Assembly (NCBI GenBank): GCA_944384905.1
Contig: CALWVE010000002.1
Span: 1 to 64,000, forward strand
Direction of reading: 5' to 3'
Source: an uncultured Clostridia bacterium
Lineage (GTDB): Bacteria > Bacillota > Clostridia > Oscillospirales > Acutalibacteraceae
Length of the DNA: 64,000 nt
Below, piece after piece: positions 1 to 8,465 of the stretch; within the stretch, counting starts at the first letter, position 1, and the number at the start of each line of letters is the position of its first letter. The position numbers and the translations under genes were made by a program. The notes beneath the pieces were generated by a model. It was not told the DNA's origin. It saw only the letters and a program-made list of their open reading frames with translations, and searched no databases.

Positions 1-49
1 ATTGTGGCGGCTGTCTGTTGTTTTTTTGTGTTACCTTATGGCACATGAT

Positions 50-601
50 TCAAGAAAAGTTCGGCACACGTTCCTTTTTCAGCGCACGGGCATATTGATC
101 CATGCGCTGTATCGTATGGCGGATATCCTGGATAGAATTGATTTCTTCATTATCTGCTCTGGTGATGAGCACAGAATGATAGCTCGCTTTTTCAGGATCG
201 CCTTCCTCGGCTTTCATCACGATCGGCTCCAGATCCGTACGTTCCACGCCAAGAGCCAGCGCCTGCGAACCCATATAAGCCATATCGGCATTGCCTGTAC
301 GCAGCGCTTCAATAATCGCATTGTAGTCGCTGGCCTGAATCTCTTCTACCTCGCAGCCAAGGACTTTTTCGAGATCCTCCGCCAAACCCTGACGAGCATC
401 TGCGGCCTCGGTGTTGGATTCATTGGGAGCATACGCAATGGTAAAAACACCATCTTCCCCGCCGGGGTTGTTTGCGGCTCCGCTTGTGTTTGCAGAAGAA
501 CTGCCGTTTCCGCTGCAGCCTGTCATCAGACCGGCTGTAAGCAAAGCGCCAAGAATCAGCGCGAGCATTCGTTTACCGAATTTCTTATAACCGTACTTCA
601 T
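50..601 (-). CDS. phnD: Truncated phosphonate ABC transporter substrate-binding lipoprotein
   Basis: A 183-residue protein resembling the N-terminal half of PhnD-type phosphonate/phosphite-binding proteins, which capture the substrate outside the membrane. Residues 1-28 form a signal peptide with lipobox LMTGC (Cys29). The stretch containing IAYAPNES and the later NADMAYMGSQALA is typical of the family. ATG 601 is chosen because GGAGGG lies 7 nt upstream; ATG 607 would be too close. Family members usually exceed 300 residues. Here recognisable similarity stops near residue 160, is followed by about 23 unrelated basic residues, and then a stop, so lobe 2 is missing. It is the third gene of the phn operon. 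The permease and ATPase genes are not in the window and could lie to the left. It may be a broken gene. Confidence 0.75.
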   Translation of the reverse strand: MKYGYKKFGKRMLALILGALLTAGLMTGCSGNGSSSANTSGAANNPGGEDGVFTIAYAPNESNTEAADARQGLAEDLEKVLGCEVEEIQASDYNAIIEALRTGNADMAYMGSQALALGVERTDLEPIVMKAEEGDPEKASYHSVLITRADNEEINSIQDIRHTIQRMDQYARALKKERVPNFS

Positions 602-626
602 GGTCATTCCCTCCTGTGTCACAATA

Positions 627-1754
627 TCACTCATAAATGGAGTTTAACATTCTTTCAATCTTTTCGGATTTCAATTCTGCGGGGTTGTTGTCCGCTCTGC
701 CTTTGGTGATTCCCAAAGCGGCAAGACGGGTAAGATCGCCGCGCCGCACGCCCCAACCTTTTAAAGTAGAGGGCTGACCCGAACGCTCCAGCAAATCGGA
801 AACACGCTTTTTCAAACCGGCCGCATTCTCTGCTCCCAATGCTTCGAGCAACCGATCCATACCGGAAGTAACGGGAACATTCATCTCAAGAACCGGAGCC
901 AGCAGCATAGCTACTGCGGCGCCATGCGGAATTCCGTAATGCATGGTCAGCGGATAGGAAATGGAATGACAAGCGGTCGTTTTCGTGTTGCTAAACGCCA
1001 GACCGGCCAGCATACTTCCGCGCGCCATGGCATCGTGCGCTTCGATTTGATCCGAGAACAGATTGTCGATCTGCCCCATAATCGTACGGATGGCTTCCAG
1101 AGCCAGCGCACGCGAAACAGCATTGGTTCTGCGTGCCCAGTAGCTTTCTACCGCGTGGGCTACGGCATCCAGTGCACTGGAAATGGCCAGCTTAATCGGC
1201 ATTCCCTGCGCCAGTTCCGGATCTACAAATGCGGCCCAGGCATAATTTTCTTTGCTTTCCAGCGAGCGTTTAGCATCTCGCTCCGGATCCCAGATCGTGG
1301 CCCAGCAGGTCACTTCACTGCCGGTTCCTGCTGTAGTGGGAACGCCGATCCAACGCGCGGCAGGTTTCAGATCTCCTGCAACGATTCTACGTCTCAGGTC
1401 ATCTGCGCTATTCAGTTCGCAGCCATACAGACAGCACAGCGACTTAGCTACATCCAGAATCGTACCGCCGCCGACGCCGATCACAACATGAGGGCAAAAT
1501 TCACAGGTATCTTTCCAGGCATCGAAAAGCTGATCCACGGTAGGATTGGAAGCGGTAAATACCAGGCTGCGGACTTCAAATTCGCTGTTTTCTGCCAGCA
1601 AACCGGCAAAAACCGGCTGGCGCAAGGCTCCTTCGCTCCAGGCAAGAATCAGTACACGGCGCTGATCCTTGGGAAGGCTCTGCAGCAGTTCTGGCAGCTG
1701 AGCCAGGCTGCCGGGGCCTTGAAACGTATGTACGGGATTGTAGTAACTGTTCAC
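627..1754 (-). CDS. Iron-containing alcohol dehydrogenase, probable phosphonoacetaldehyde reductase
   Basis: A 375-residue group III (iron-type) alcohol dehydrogenase. The N-terminal nucleotide-binding half shows the glycine motif GVGGGTILDVAKS. The C-terminal half carries the metal-ligand pattern ALDAVAHAVES followed by ACHSIS and GIPHGAAVA, giving one Asp and three His. It overlaps the 3' end of phnX by 4 bases (ATGA), so it is translationally coupled to the hydrolase of phosphonoacetaldehyde. From this context I infer that it reduces phosphonoacetaldehyde to 2-hydroxyethylphosphonate, as PhpC-type reductases do. Substrate cannot be read from the sequence alone, and another short-chain aldehyde or alcohol is possible. 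Confidence 0.8.
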   Translation of the reverse strand: MNSYYNPVHTFQGPGSLAQLPELLQSLPKDQRRVLILAWSEGALRQPVFAGLLAENSEFEVRSLVFTASNPTVDQLFDAWKDTCEFCPHVVIGVGGGTILDVAKSLCCLYGCELNSADDLRRRIVAGDLKPAARWIGVPTTAGTGSEVTCWATIWDPERDAKRSLESKENYAWAAFVDPELAQGMPIKLAISSALDAVAHAVESYWARRTNAVSRALALEAIRTIMGQIDNLFSDQIEAHDAMARGSMLAGLAFSNTKTTACHSISYPLTMHYGIPHGAAVAMLLAPVLEMNVPVTSGMDRLLEALGAENAAGLKKRVSDLLERSGQPSTLKGWGVRRGDLTRLAALGITKGRADNNPAELKSEKIERMLNSIYE

Positions 1755-2569
1755 AGCGTTTCCTCCTCGGCGCAGGCCAGACGGCGATTGAGTTTCTCGA
1801 TCGCGGCAGGCAAATCACGGATCGAATCAATCACCAGATCCGCTCCAGCTGCAAGGTAACGCTCACGGGTTTCCTGCTTGCGCTTGGCCAATTCTTCGGC
1901 GGGCATGGCGGTGTATTCTTCCGGACTCAGTCCCAGCAGGTTCGAACCGGTCAGAATACCAATGCTGAATGCGCCGGCGTTTTTGCCTTCGTACATATCC
2001 ACCACCGTGTCGCCAACTTTAACTACGTGGCAGGGCGGATAAACGTTCATTCGACGCATGCATTCAAACAGCATAAACGGACTCGGGCGGCCAACACCTG
2101 TGGCATCCGGGGTCACAACACAGTCGGGGGAATATCCACCGGCTGCGGCGCGAGGCAAAACCTGCTCCATCATCCAGTCGTTATAGCCGGTGGTGGAACC
2201 GATCTTCAATCCGGCACTGCGCAGGGCGTCTACCGTTTCTACCACGCCTTCCATGGGTTCGCTGCGCTCTGCAACAACCTCGTGCAGTGTAGTCTCAAAA
2301 TTCTGATACAGCGTTTCTACATCTTCTTCATTCCAGGAACGTCCATACTGTTTCTGCCACTGGCTGCTGCCGGACTCACAGGAAAGCAATTCCCGGATAT
2401 GAGCCTTTTTCTCCAGACCCATCGGACGATTGATCTCTTCCTTGGTCAGATGCAGACCGGCTGCACTGAAAACACGTCCAAACACTTCACTCGGGGCGCT
2501 GGAACCATAATCTACCGTTGTTCCGGCCCAATCAAAAACTACCAATTCAATCTTGTTTTTAGCATCCAT
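1751..2569 (-). CDS. phnX: Phosphonoacetaldehyde hydrolase (phosphonatase)
   Basis: HAD-superfamily enzyme cleaving the C-P bond of phosphonoacetaldehyde to acetaldehyde and phosphate. The nucleophile motif FDWAGTTVD sits near the N terminus. The cap-domain motif MGLEKKAHIREL supplies the Schiff-base lysine in the position of Lys53 of the Bacillus cereus enzyme. STTGYN and VKVGDTVVDM give HAD motifs II-IV. The length, 272 residues, is normal. ATG 2569 is preferred because AGAGGTG lies about 6 nt upstream; a GTG at 2578 would overlap that site. First gene of the operon phnX-dehydrogenase-phnD. No PhnW aminotransferase is visible in the window, so 2-aminoethylphosphonate must be deaminated by a gene elsewhere, or another phosphonate is used. 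Confidence 0.93.
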   Translation of the reverse strand: MDAKNKIELVVFDWAGTTVDYGSSAPSEVFGRVFSAAGLHLTKEEINRPMGLEKKAHIRELLSCESGSSQWQKQYGRSWNEEDVETLYQNFETTLHEVVAERSEPMEGVVETVDALRSAGLKIGSTTGYNDWMMEQVLPRAAAGGYSPDCVVTPDATGVGRPSPFMLFECMRRMNVYPPCHVVKVGDTVVDMYEGKNAGAFSIGILTGSNLLGLSPEEYTAMPAEELAKRKQETRERYLAAGADLVIDSIRDLPAAIEKLNRRLACAEEETL

Positions 2570-2632
2570 CAGGAGCACCTCTTGCTTACATACATTTTGC
2601 TGTTATCTGCGGCTTTCGCTGATCACAATGCT

Positions 2633-2662
2633 ATTATAAGCCGTAAAATACCGCATTATCAA
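2633..2662 (-). promoter_or_regulatory. phnX operon promoter with operator-like motif in the spacer
   Basis: On the minus strand TTGATA (2662-2657) and TATAAT (2638-2633) are 18 bp apart. The spacer is almost filled by TGCGGTATTTTACGGC (2655-2640), which matches 13 of 16 positions of a motif in the promoter of the DeoR-type gene next door. A repressor bound there would block RNA polymerase directly. Confidence 0.65.
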
Positions 2663-2699
2663 TCAAAAAACCGCAAAGAGTATGTAAAGAAATGAACAA

Positions 2700-2732
2700 G
2701 AGCGGCCCCGAATACCGTTCGGAGCCGCTCTT
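2700..2732 (-). terminator. Terminator of the DeoR-type regulator gene
   Basis: Stem AAGAGCGGCTCCGAA with its complement TTCGGGGCCGCTCTT around a short loop, followed on the minus strand by a T-rich stretch. It lies 24 bp beyond the regulator stop codon and isolates that gene from the phnX promoter. Confidence 0.8.
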
Positions 2733-2755
2733 AAAGCCTGCAAATAAATACTGTA

Positions 2756-3514
2756 TCAAAGGATTTGAATGCCCTTTTTTTGATATTTTTCTCGAATTTC
2801 AGACGGAACATGATCGTCCATAACAACAAAATCCACCTGTTCGGGGGCCAGAACCTTACATTTGGAACACTGCCCCAATTTGCTGGAATCCATAACGGCA
2901 ACCACTTGACGCCCGCGAGATGCCAGCAGCTGAATCACGCCCACTTCGTTCATGCGGAAATCGGTGTAGCCATCTTTATAGTTGATCGCGTTGATGGAAA
3001 GCAGCACTAAATCGGGATAAAACTGGCTGAAATCCTGTTCGCAGATACTGCCGTACGTCGAACGTTCCTGCGCATCCAGCATACCGCCGATGGCAATGAC
3101 CCGAATGGTAGAAGACTGCATCAGAACATTGAGCGCCGCACAATTATTGGTTACAACGGTACAATGCAGCCCGGCCGCAACCATCTCCTGAGCCACAATG
3201 GTATTTGTGGTACCGGAATTCAGCGCCACGACGCTGCCTTCCTTGATATGAGCCAAAGCTTTACAAGCTGCTTCTCGTTTAAGGTCGCTATGAATAATCT
3301 CGCGCCCGGTAAAATCAGAAAACAACACCCGGCATTCCGGCAGACAAGCCCCGCCGCGCACACAGCGGATCAAGCCGTTTTGCTCCATCGCTTTGAGATC
3401 CCGGCGTACCGTGTCCACCGAAATGTGCAGCTGATGGCTCAATTCACTGACTTTAACGGTGGATTGAAGCTGAAGCTGCTGCAAAATAAAATTCTCTCGT
3501 TCCTGAAACAGCAC
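2756..3514 (-). CDS. DeoR/GlpR-family transcriptional regulator
   Basis: A 252-residue regulator. The N-terminal winged helix-turn-helix covers about residues 1-57, with VSELSHQLHISVDTVRRDLKAMEQNGLI typical of DeoR proteins. It is followed by the sugar-phosphate-isomerase-like sensor domain with motifs ALNSGTTNT and VTNNCAALNV. Start is GTG 3514, with GAGG 9 nt upstream; the ATG just before it is followed at once by a stop. It lies immediately upstream of the phn operon in the same orientation but has its own promoter and terminator. A shared motif in both promoters suggests that it represses itself and the phn operon. The effector is unknown; a phosphorylated intermediate would fit the family. 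Confidence 0.87.
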   Translation of the reverse strand: MLFQERENFILQQLQLQSTVKVSELSHQLHISVDTVRRDLKAMEQNGLIRCVRGGACLPECRVLFSDFTGREIIHSDLKREAACKALAHIKEGSVVALNSGTTNTIVAQEMVAAGLHCTVVTNNCAALNVLMQSSTIRVIAIGGMLDAQERSTYGSICEQDFSQFYPDLVLLSINAINYKDGYTDFRMNEVGVIQLLASRGRQVVAVMDSSKLGQCSKCKVLAPEQVDFVVMDDHVPSEIREKYQKKGIQIL

Positions 3515-3548
3515 TTACATTCCCTCACTTTGCCGCAAATCACTGTTT

Positions 3549-3577
3549 CTATCCTACCGTATTTTGCGGCTTTTTGC
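3549..3577 (-). promoter_or_regulatory. Promoter of the DeoR-type gene with matching operator-like motif
   Basis: On the minus strand TTGCAA and TAGGAT are 17 bp apart. The spacer holds GCCGCAAAATACGGTA, whose complement TACCGTATTTTGCGGC (3555-3570) matches the phnX spacer motif at 13 of 16 positions. This supports autoregulation together with phn control. Confidence 0.55.
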
Positions 3578-3625
3578 AAGAATCAAGTTTTATGAAAAAT
3601 ACAGGACGCTCTCCCCTACCAACAA

Positions 3626-3669
3626 GAAAACCGACATATTCTTCTTCAAAAAAGAACACGTCGGCTTTC
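3626..3669 (-). terminator. Terminator of the MoxR/DUF58/transglutaminase operon
   Basis: A very long hairpin, about 18 bp with G-T pairs, beginning GAAAGCCGACGTG and closing with TGTCGGTTTTC. It lies about 50 bp after the stop codon of the transglutaminase gene. Confidence 0.8.
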
Positions 3670-3719
3670 CGGCACTTTTATATTAGCTAAATTATTTTAC
3701 AGCTTTTTCGTTTGGGTAT

Positions 3720-5948
3720 TCAGAAAAAGAATTTGACAAAGCGGAAAAAGAACTTTTTGTAAATCGGCAGCTGCGCATACAATCTTTTCACCACGCGGAA
3801 ATAGAAGTTCCTTACTGCTTTCGTTTGGGAATGCGCAACTCTGGTGCCACCGAAAGCCGCTCGATTGACCGTATCCAGAATACCATCGAGTTCTTTGGGC
3901 TTAAATTCCGGCAATGCTGCGATAAATTGTTGCTGAAAATCAATCTCACCGCCCTCATAATCACGTAATCTTCCGCAAAAATGCAGGGCCTGCATCAGTT
4001 TTTCAAACAGCTGACGGCTATCCATACGCTGCAGATGCGCCAGACGGATATGTCTATACAGCCAGTAAAAAACAAAGGCTAGCAATAACAGCAAAACCAC
4101 AGCCAAGGCAATCGTATAGCCATTGATCGGAATCAACCCAAACCAGGAAGCTGTTCTGGCTGTAGCATAGCCGGTAAATCTATTGGAAGTCGTCTCTTCC
4201 AAAACAGACAGATCCCAATCCTGTGACGCCAAAATTTCCTGTAAAGTATCGGGACTCAGCCCCGGATATCCGCCGGAAATTCCTTCCCCGGAAGGCGTAA
4301 CCTCTACCGGCGTCCATCCATAATCATCCAGAAAAATCTCTACCCAGGCATGGGCGGCTTCATCCGTAACAATCGCGCTATAGCTTTGCCCATCGGAATG
4401 AAAATCATCGGGAAAAGCCACATATCCCGTAGCATAACGTGCGGGAATGCCGAACATCCGATACATCGCCACTGCGGCCGAAGCATAATGCTGGCAGTAA
4501 CCTTTTTTGCTGCTAAACAGAAAGTATTCCACCGGATCCTGGTTGGTAGGGGAAAATCCAGGCGTACGGGTATAGGTTGTATCGTTTTGCAGCGTGTATA
4601 AAATAAAAGCGGTGATCTCATCCAACGTCTGCAAATCGTTTTTCTGGCAGTGACGTACAAGATTCGGGAAATTTTCAGATGGAATCTGCGTATATACTTG
4701 TGCCGCTTCCCGGCTGTATGCCTCACGAAAATTCAGATAAACAGCACTATAAGCCCCGTTACGAGTAGATTCATCTTCCCAATTGATATCCATCTTGCTA
4801 AAAGGGAAATAGAGTGCCTGATACGTATAGTCTTCTCGAAAGCTGACCGCAACATTTTCGCGGCTGTAATACGGTTTGTACAAGACACCTGTTTTGGCTA
4901 AATCTGCAATGCGCAGATTGGACGGATCAATTCTCTGCACTTCCTGATTCGTTACAACATACATCGTTTCCAAAAGCGATGCAATGTCTACAACTTTTTG
5001 GTTGATATGTACTTCTTGAGCAACCTCATCAAAGATTTCTTCGTCCCGATTGGTCTGCCACACGCCATCTTGATAGTCTCCGCCCAAAAATCCCCTCAAA
5101 TAAAGCGTTTCCTCGGGCTTGGAATCGCTGGTTATTCTCAACTGATTCGAGCCTACTGGATAGAGATTTCCGCGGCTGATCACACCGGTGTTCGGATCAT
5201 TTGCGTTTCCAAGATTCTGCTGCACCGCTCGCCGTACAGCACCCTCCGCCTGATAAGAAACGGTATAGAGCGGTTCGCTTCCTAACCCCACAACCAGCCA
5301 AGCGGCCAAAAATAGAACAGGTAACCCCAGCAAAACCGTAAAAGCAACCTGGCGTCCCGGATTACCCGCCGGCCGTTTAGGTGTTCCGGAATGTTTACGC
5401 GCGCGTCCGGCGCTGCGCAGCCCCCAGCATCCCAACTGAAAAACAAGCAGGAAAAAAATACAAATCAGCTTAGGGTACACCCCGGCAATCGGAGCCACCG
5501 GCACCAGTACAGCCGTAAGCAAAAGCAGAGGCGCATGAATTCGGGCTACCCCTTCCAGCCAAAAGACGACCAGAGCGAGCGCCACCGCAAGCCAAGTCAT
5601 CGCCCCGCCTACATCAACGGCGTATCCGCTCGTATTCAGGAAATTATTCACCATAAAACGCAGCTGAACCTGCAGTTCTTCGCTAAACCACAAAATCACG
5701 CCCAGCAGCGCCGGTATTGCCGCTGACAAAATCCAGAAAGGCTTGCGTTCTTCCATCTGGTAAACACGCCAAAGCACAAATTCGGTCAGCGCGCCGATGG
5801 CGCAGGTAATCCATGGATTCCAAGACAGCCTGTCCATAGAAAAGGCAAAAAACAAGATTCCATAGACGCCGCAGAGCATGAAAATCCATTCGATCTGCGC
5901 GCTTTTGAAAAAGTTTTCTCCGGAGCGGACCTCCTTTTTCTGATACAT
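3720..5948 (-). CDS. Membrane-anchored transglutaminase-like protein (TgpA type)
   Basis: A 742-residue membrane protein. About six hydrophobic segments fill residues 20-220, followed by a large external region. A transglutaminase-core fold then carries the catalytic triad: Cys in GYCQHYASA near residue 484, His in AAHAWVEI near 533, and Asp in DDYGWTPVEV near 543. One more membrane span lies near residues 606-630, and the cytoplasmic tail is about 110 residues. Start ATG 5948 follows AAGGAGAT. It is the last gene of a MoxR-DUF58-transglutaminase operon, an arrangement widespread in bacteria. The substrate is unknown; the triad may act as a transglutaminase or as a cysteine protease on surface proteins or peptidoglycan. 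Confidence 0.88.
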   Translation of the reverse strand: MYQKKEVRSGENFFKSAQIEWIFMLCGVYGILFFAFSMDRLSWNPWITCAIGALTEFVLWRVYQMEERKPFWILSAAIPALLGVILWFSEELQVQLRFMVNNFLNTSGYAVDVGGAMTWLAVALALVVFWLEGVARIHAPLLLLTAVLVPVAPIAGVYPKLICIFFLLVFQLGCWGLRSAGRARKHSGTPKRPAGNPGRQVAFTVLLGLPVLFLAAWLVVGLGSEPLYTVSYQAEGAVRRAVQQNLGNANDPNTGVISRGNLYPVGSNQLRITSDSKPEETLYLRGFLGGDYQDGVWQTNRDEEIFDEVAQEVHINQKVVDIASLLETMYVVTNQEVQRIDPSNLRIADLAKTGVLYKPYYSRENVAVSFREDYTYQALYFPFSKMDINWEDESTRNGAYSAVYLNFREAYSREAAQVYTQIPSENFPNLVRHCQKNDLQTLDEITAFILYTLQNDTTYTRTPGFSPTNQDPVEYFLFSSKKGYCQHYASAAVAMYRMFGIPARYATGYVAFPDDFHSDGQSYSAIVTDEAAHAWVEIFLDDYGWTPVEVTPSGEGISGGYPGLSPDTLQEILASQDWDLSVLEETTSNRFTGYATARTASWFGLIPINGYTIALAVVLLLLLAFVFYWLYRHIRLAHLQRMDSRQLFEKLMQALHFCGRLRDYEGGEIDFQQQFIAALPEFKPKELDGILDTVNRAAFGGTRVAHSQTKAVRNFYFRVVKRLYAQLPIYKKFFFRFVKFFF

Positions 5949-5959
5949 TTTGATCTCCT

Positions 5960-7027
5960 TTAACCCAAACGAATCCTCTGTTCCAGCTCTTCTTCGTAGC
6001 CCGTTTCAGTAAACGATATCGCGGGCGTGCCGTTATACCAAATGCAAAGATCCCGGCCAAAACGAAGTCCTTCGCCCCATTCGTCTTTTGCTTCATACGA
6101 CTGACCCGCGTGGATTTTTTCGCGATACAGACGAACCATCAATTCGCAGCAATCCTGTTCTCCGGAAAGCTCGAATCCTTGCCTGACCGACTCGTTTTGC
6201 CACACAACCACCGGTCGAAACTGCTGAGAAAGCAATCCCATTAAAAGTGCGTACAGCAGTTCATAAAAAACGCTTTCAGCCTGTGGCTTGGCCTTTTTCG
6301 GCAGCGTCAAATCGAGAAAAAGGCGTACCCGGCGTTCTTCTTCCCGGCTGTATTCTTTGACCAGCAGGGTATCCGTTCGGGCGCTCTGGTTCCAATGGAT
6401 CATCCGATAGGTATCGCCCGGCGCATACGCGCGGATTTGGCGAATTTCTTCGCGATTGTTGCCCGAAAGCAACGGTGCGCTTTGTTCAAAGCCTGCCGAT
6501 TCCGGCAAACTTTCGGCTGCAAACTCTAGTTTCATACGACGAAGGGGCGGCAGCACGGCTACCTCCAGCTGAGGTTTGCGGGAAATGCGAGACCGAAACA
6601 GCGAGAGGTAGTCATAAACATAGGCACGGTGAACCGAAACAAAAAACAAACCGCAAAAAGGCGTCGGAAAACCGGCACGGATCTCTTCCGTTTCACCGCC
6701 GGCCACACTGCCCGAACGTTTACATTTTTGCTTTTGTCCACGAAAAGCCTTTGAAAAACAGCGAAAACGCATCCCGAACCGGCCGACCGGAAGACGTCCT
6801 TTATTCTTCACACGAAGATCTACTTCGATCTCTTCCCCCTTTTCCACAACAGCCAGCGACTGTGGAAAAGAAAGCTCAAGCTGTTTTTTAAGAAAGAAAG
6901 GCAGAATTCCCGCAATCAGGAAAACCAAAATGCCGACCACGGCAACAACCAGTAGCGGGAAAAGCCGATACATACCCGCCAGATACCAGCACGCGCCAAT
7001 CCACAGCAGAAAAAGAAACTTTTTCAT
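5960..7027 (-). CDS. DUF58 domain protein
   Basis: A 355-residue protein. Two hydrophobic segments (about residues 3-47) are followed by a beta-rich domain. The DUF58 signature, with REEIRQIRAYAPGDTYRMIHW near residues 190-215, leads into a von Willebrand A-like region (RRVRLFLDLTL). Its start ATG overlaps the moxR stop by 4 bases, and the transglutaminase gene follows after 11 bp. DUF58 proteins are usual partners of MoxR AAA+ ATPases. The role is probably assembly or activation of a surface or membrane complex. No biochemical function is established from sequence. Confidence 0.87.
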   Translation of the reverse strand: MKKFLFLLWIGACWYLAGMYRLFPLLVVAVVGILVFLIAGILPFFLKKQLELSFPQSLAVVEKGEEIEVDLRVKNKGRLPVGRFGMRFRCFSKAFRGQKQKCKRSGSVAGGETEEIRAGFPTPFCGLFFVSVHRAYVYDYLSLFRSRISRKPQLEVAVLPPLRRMKLEFAAESLPESAGFEQSAPLLSGNNREEIRQIRAYAPGDTYRMIHWNQSARTDTLLVKEYSREEERRVRLFLDLTLPKKAKPQAESVFYELLYALLMGLLSQQFRPVVVWQNESVRQGFELSGEQDCCELMVRLYREKIHAGQSYEAKDEWGEGLRFGRDLCIWYNGTPAISFTETGYEEELEQRIRLG

Positions 7028-7971
7028 TCTTTTCTCCCCACAGCAGGTCGTTTTACCGAAGCAAGAATTTCGTGAATCACATCCTCCTGCGTCTTCTGGT
7101 TCATCTGAGCCGTATGATTCAAAAAGACGCGGTGACGGATAATATAGGGAAATTGCCGCTGGACATCCACCGGCGTGACAAAATCGCGGCCGTCCAGCCA
7201 GGCCATAGCACGCGACATTTTTACAAGCGCCAGTGTAGCACGCGGACTGCCTCCCTGTTCCAAAAGCGGATGCTCGCGCGTGGCACGAACCAAATCGACA
7301 ATATACTGCGCTACGGATTCTTTGAGGTATACATGGGAAATTTCGCGCTGAATCTCCAGCAGATCCGCACCGTCCATCACAGCGCGCACTTCGTCCACCC
7401 GGTTTTGTTCCGTCACACCCAGCGCCATGGCCAATTCGCTTTCCGGATCAGGATAGCCGATCGACAGGCTCGTCATAAAGCGGTCCATCTGAGCCTCCGG
7501 CAAACGCTGCGTACCAATGCTGCCGGCCGGGTTCTGCGTTGCGATTACATGGAACGGCAGCGGCACCTCGCGGGTAATCCCCTCTACCGTAACCCGATGT
7601 TCTTCCATGACTTCCAAAAGCGCAGACTGCGTTTTCGGCGATGTACGGTTGATTTCATCCGCCAGCAGCAAGTTACAGAACACGCTGCCGGGCTGATACA
7701 CAAAATCTTCGCGATCCCGTCGGTAAATCGAAAAGCCCGTCAGATCAGACGGCAAAACATCTGGCGTGAACTGAATTCTTTTATAATCCAGATTCATTGC
7801 TCTGGAAAAAGCAAGCGCCAGCGTGGTTTTGCCCACACCCGGAATATCTTCAAGCAAAATGTGGCCGCCCGCAAGAAAGGTCAGCATAATTTCACAAATT
7901 TCTGTTTTTTTGCCAAGAATAACTCGATCCACCTGCTCCATTACGCGGTAAACCGTGCGCAGTTTATCCAT
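7024..7971 (-). CDS. MoxR-family AAA+ ATPase
   Basis: A 315-residue AAA+ ATPase. Walker A is in EDIPGVGKTTLALAF (near residue 40), Walker B in LLADEINRTSPKTQSALLEVMEE, and a sensor-1-type segment is HVIATQNPAG. ATG 7971 follows GGAGAG. First gene of the operon with DUF58 and transglutaminase genes. MoxR proteins act as chaperone-like remodelling ATPases. A possible promoter, TAGACA (8060-8055), 17 bp, TATGCT (8037-8032), precedes it. Confidence 0.92.
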   Translation of the reverse strand: MDKLRTVYRVMEQVDRVILGKKTEICEIMLTFLAGGHILLEDIPGVGKTTLALAFSRAMNLDYKRIQFTPDVLPSDLTGFSIYRRDREDFVYQPGSVFCNLLLADEINRTSPKTQSALLEVMEEHRVTVEGITREVPLPFHVIATQNPAGSIGTQRLPEAQMDRFMTSLSIGYPDPESELAMALGVTEQNRVDEVRAVMDGADLLEIQREISHVYLKESVAQYIVDLVRATREHPLLEQGGSPRATLALVKMSRAMAWLDGRDFVTPVDVQRQFPYIIRHRVFLNHTAQMNQKTQEDVIHEILASVKRPAVGRKE

Positions 7972-8111
7972 ATTTTTCTCTCCTTATTTCGACGTATCTT
8001 GCTGCAATTGCAAAAATCATATCCTAAAAATAGCATACCACAGATTTTATGCGCTGTCTAACGTATTGTAAAATTTAAGAAAAACTTATGAATTAAACAG
8101 GCTTATAAAAA

Positions 8112-8145
8112 CAAAAAAGCTGTGCAGAAAATCTGCACAGCTTTT
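8112..8145 (-). terminator. Terminator of rpsF-ssb-rpsR
   Basis: Perfect 11-bp stem AGCTGTGCAGA / TCTGCACAGCT with an AAA loop. On the minus strand it is followed by a run of T, about 25 bp after rpsR. Confidence 0.9.
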
Positions 8146-8169
8146 ATACGGGTTTTGTTCCCGCTGCAA

Positions 8170-8424
8170 TCAGTCGGAGCTGAAAGGCAGCAGAGCCAGA
8201 TGACGGGCGAGCTTGATGGCGCTCGTCAGCTCACGCTGATGATACGCACAAGTACCGGTCACACGGCGGGGAAGAATCTTCGCTCTCTCGGAAATGTAGC
8301 GGCGAAGTTTGGCAACATCTTTGTAATCGATGAATTCGGACTTATCAACACAGAAGCTGCACACCTTACGACGGCCCTTACGGGGACCACCGCGGCGAAC
8401 TTCTCTTTCCGGTCTGTCAGCCAT
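8170..8424 (-). CDS. rpsR: 30S ribosomal protein S18
   Basis: An 84-residue S18, which pairs with S6 in the platform of the small ribosomal subunit. The basic N terminus is followed by VCSFC and later TCAYHQREL, so a zinc-ribbon-like CxxC...CxxH set is kept (the C+ form). The core [24 protein letters not shown] is diagnostic, although it is split here for space as [10 protein letters not shown] and RYISERAKI. Last gene of the rpsF-ssb-rpsR operon, followed directly by a terminator. Confidence 0.97.
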   Translation of the reverse strand: MADRPEREVRRGGPRKGRRKVCSFCVDKSEFIDYKDVAKLRRYISERAKILPRRVTGTCAYHQRELTSAIKLARHLALLPFSSD

Positions 8425-8465
8425 GGGAAATACCTCCTTATAAAATGGTGATCGTAGAAAAGAGA

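Noticed and set aside
2..709. Plus-strand open frame over the truncated phnD and the dehydrogenase end
   Set aside because: His/Phe/Ile-rich shadow of the real minus-strand genes.
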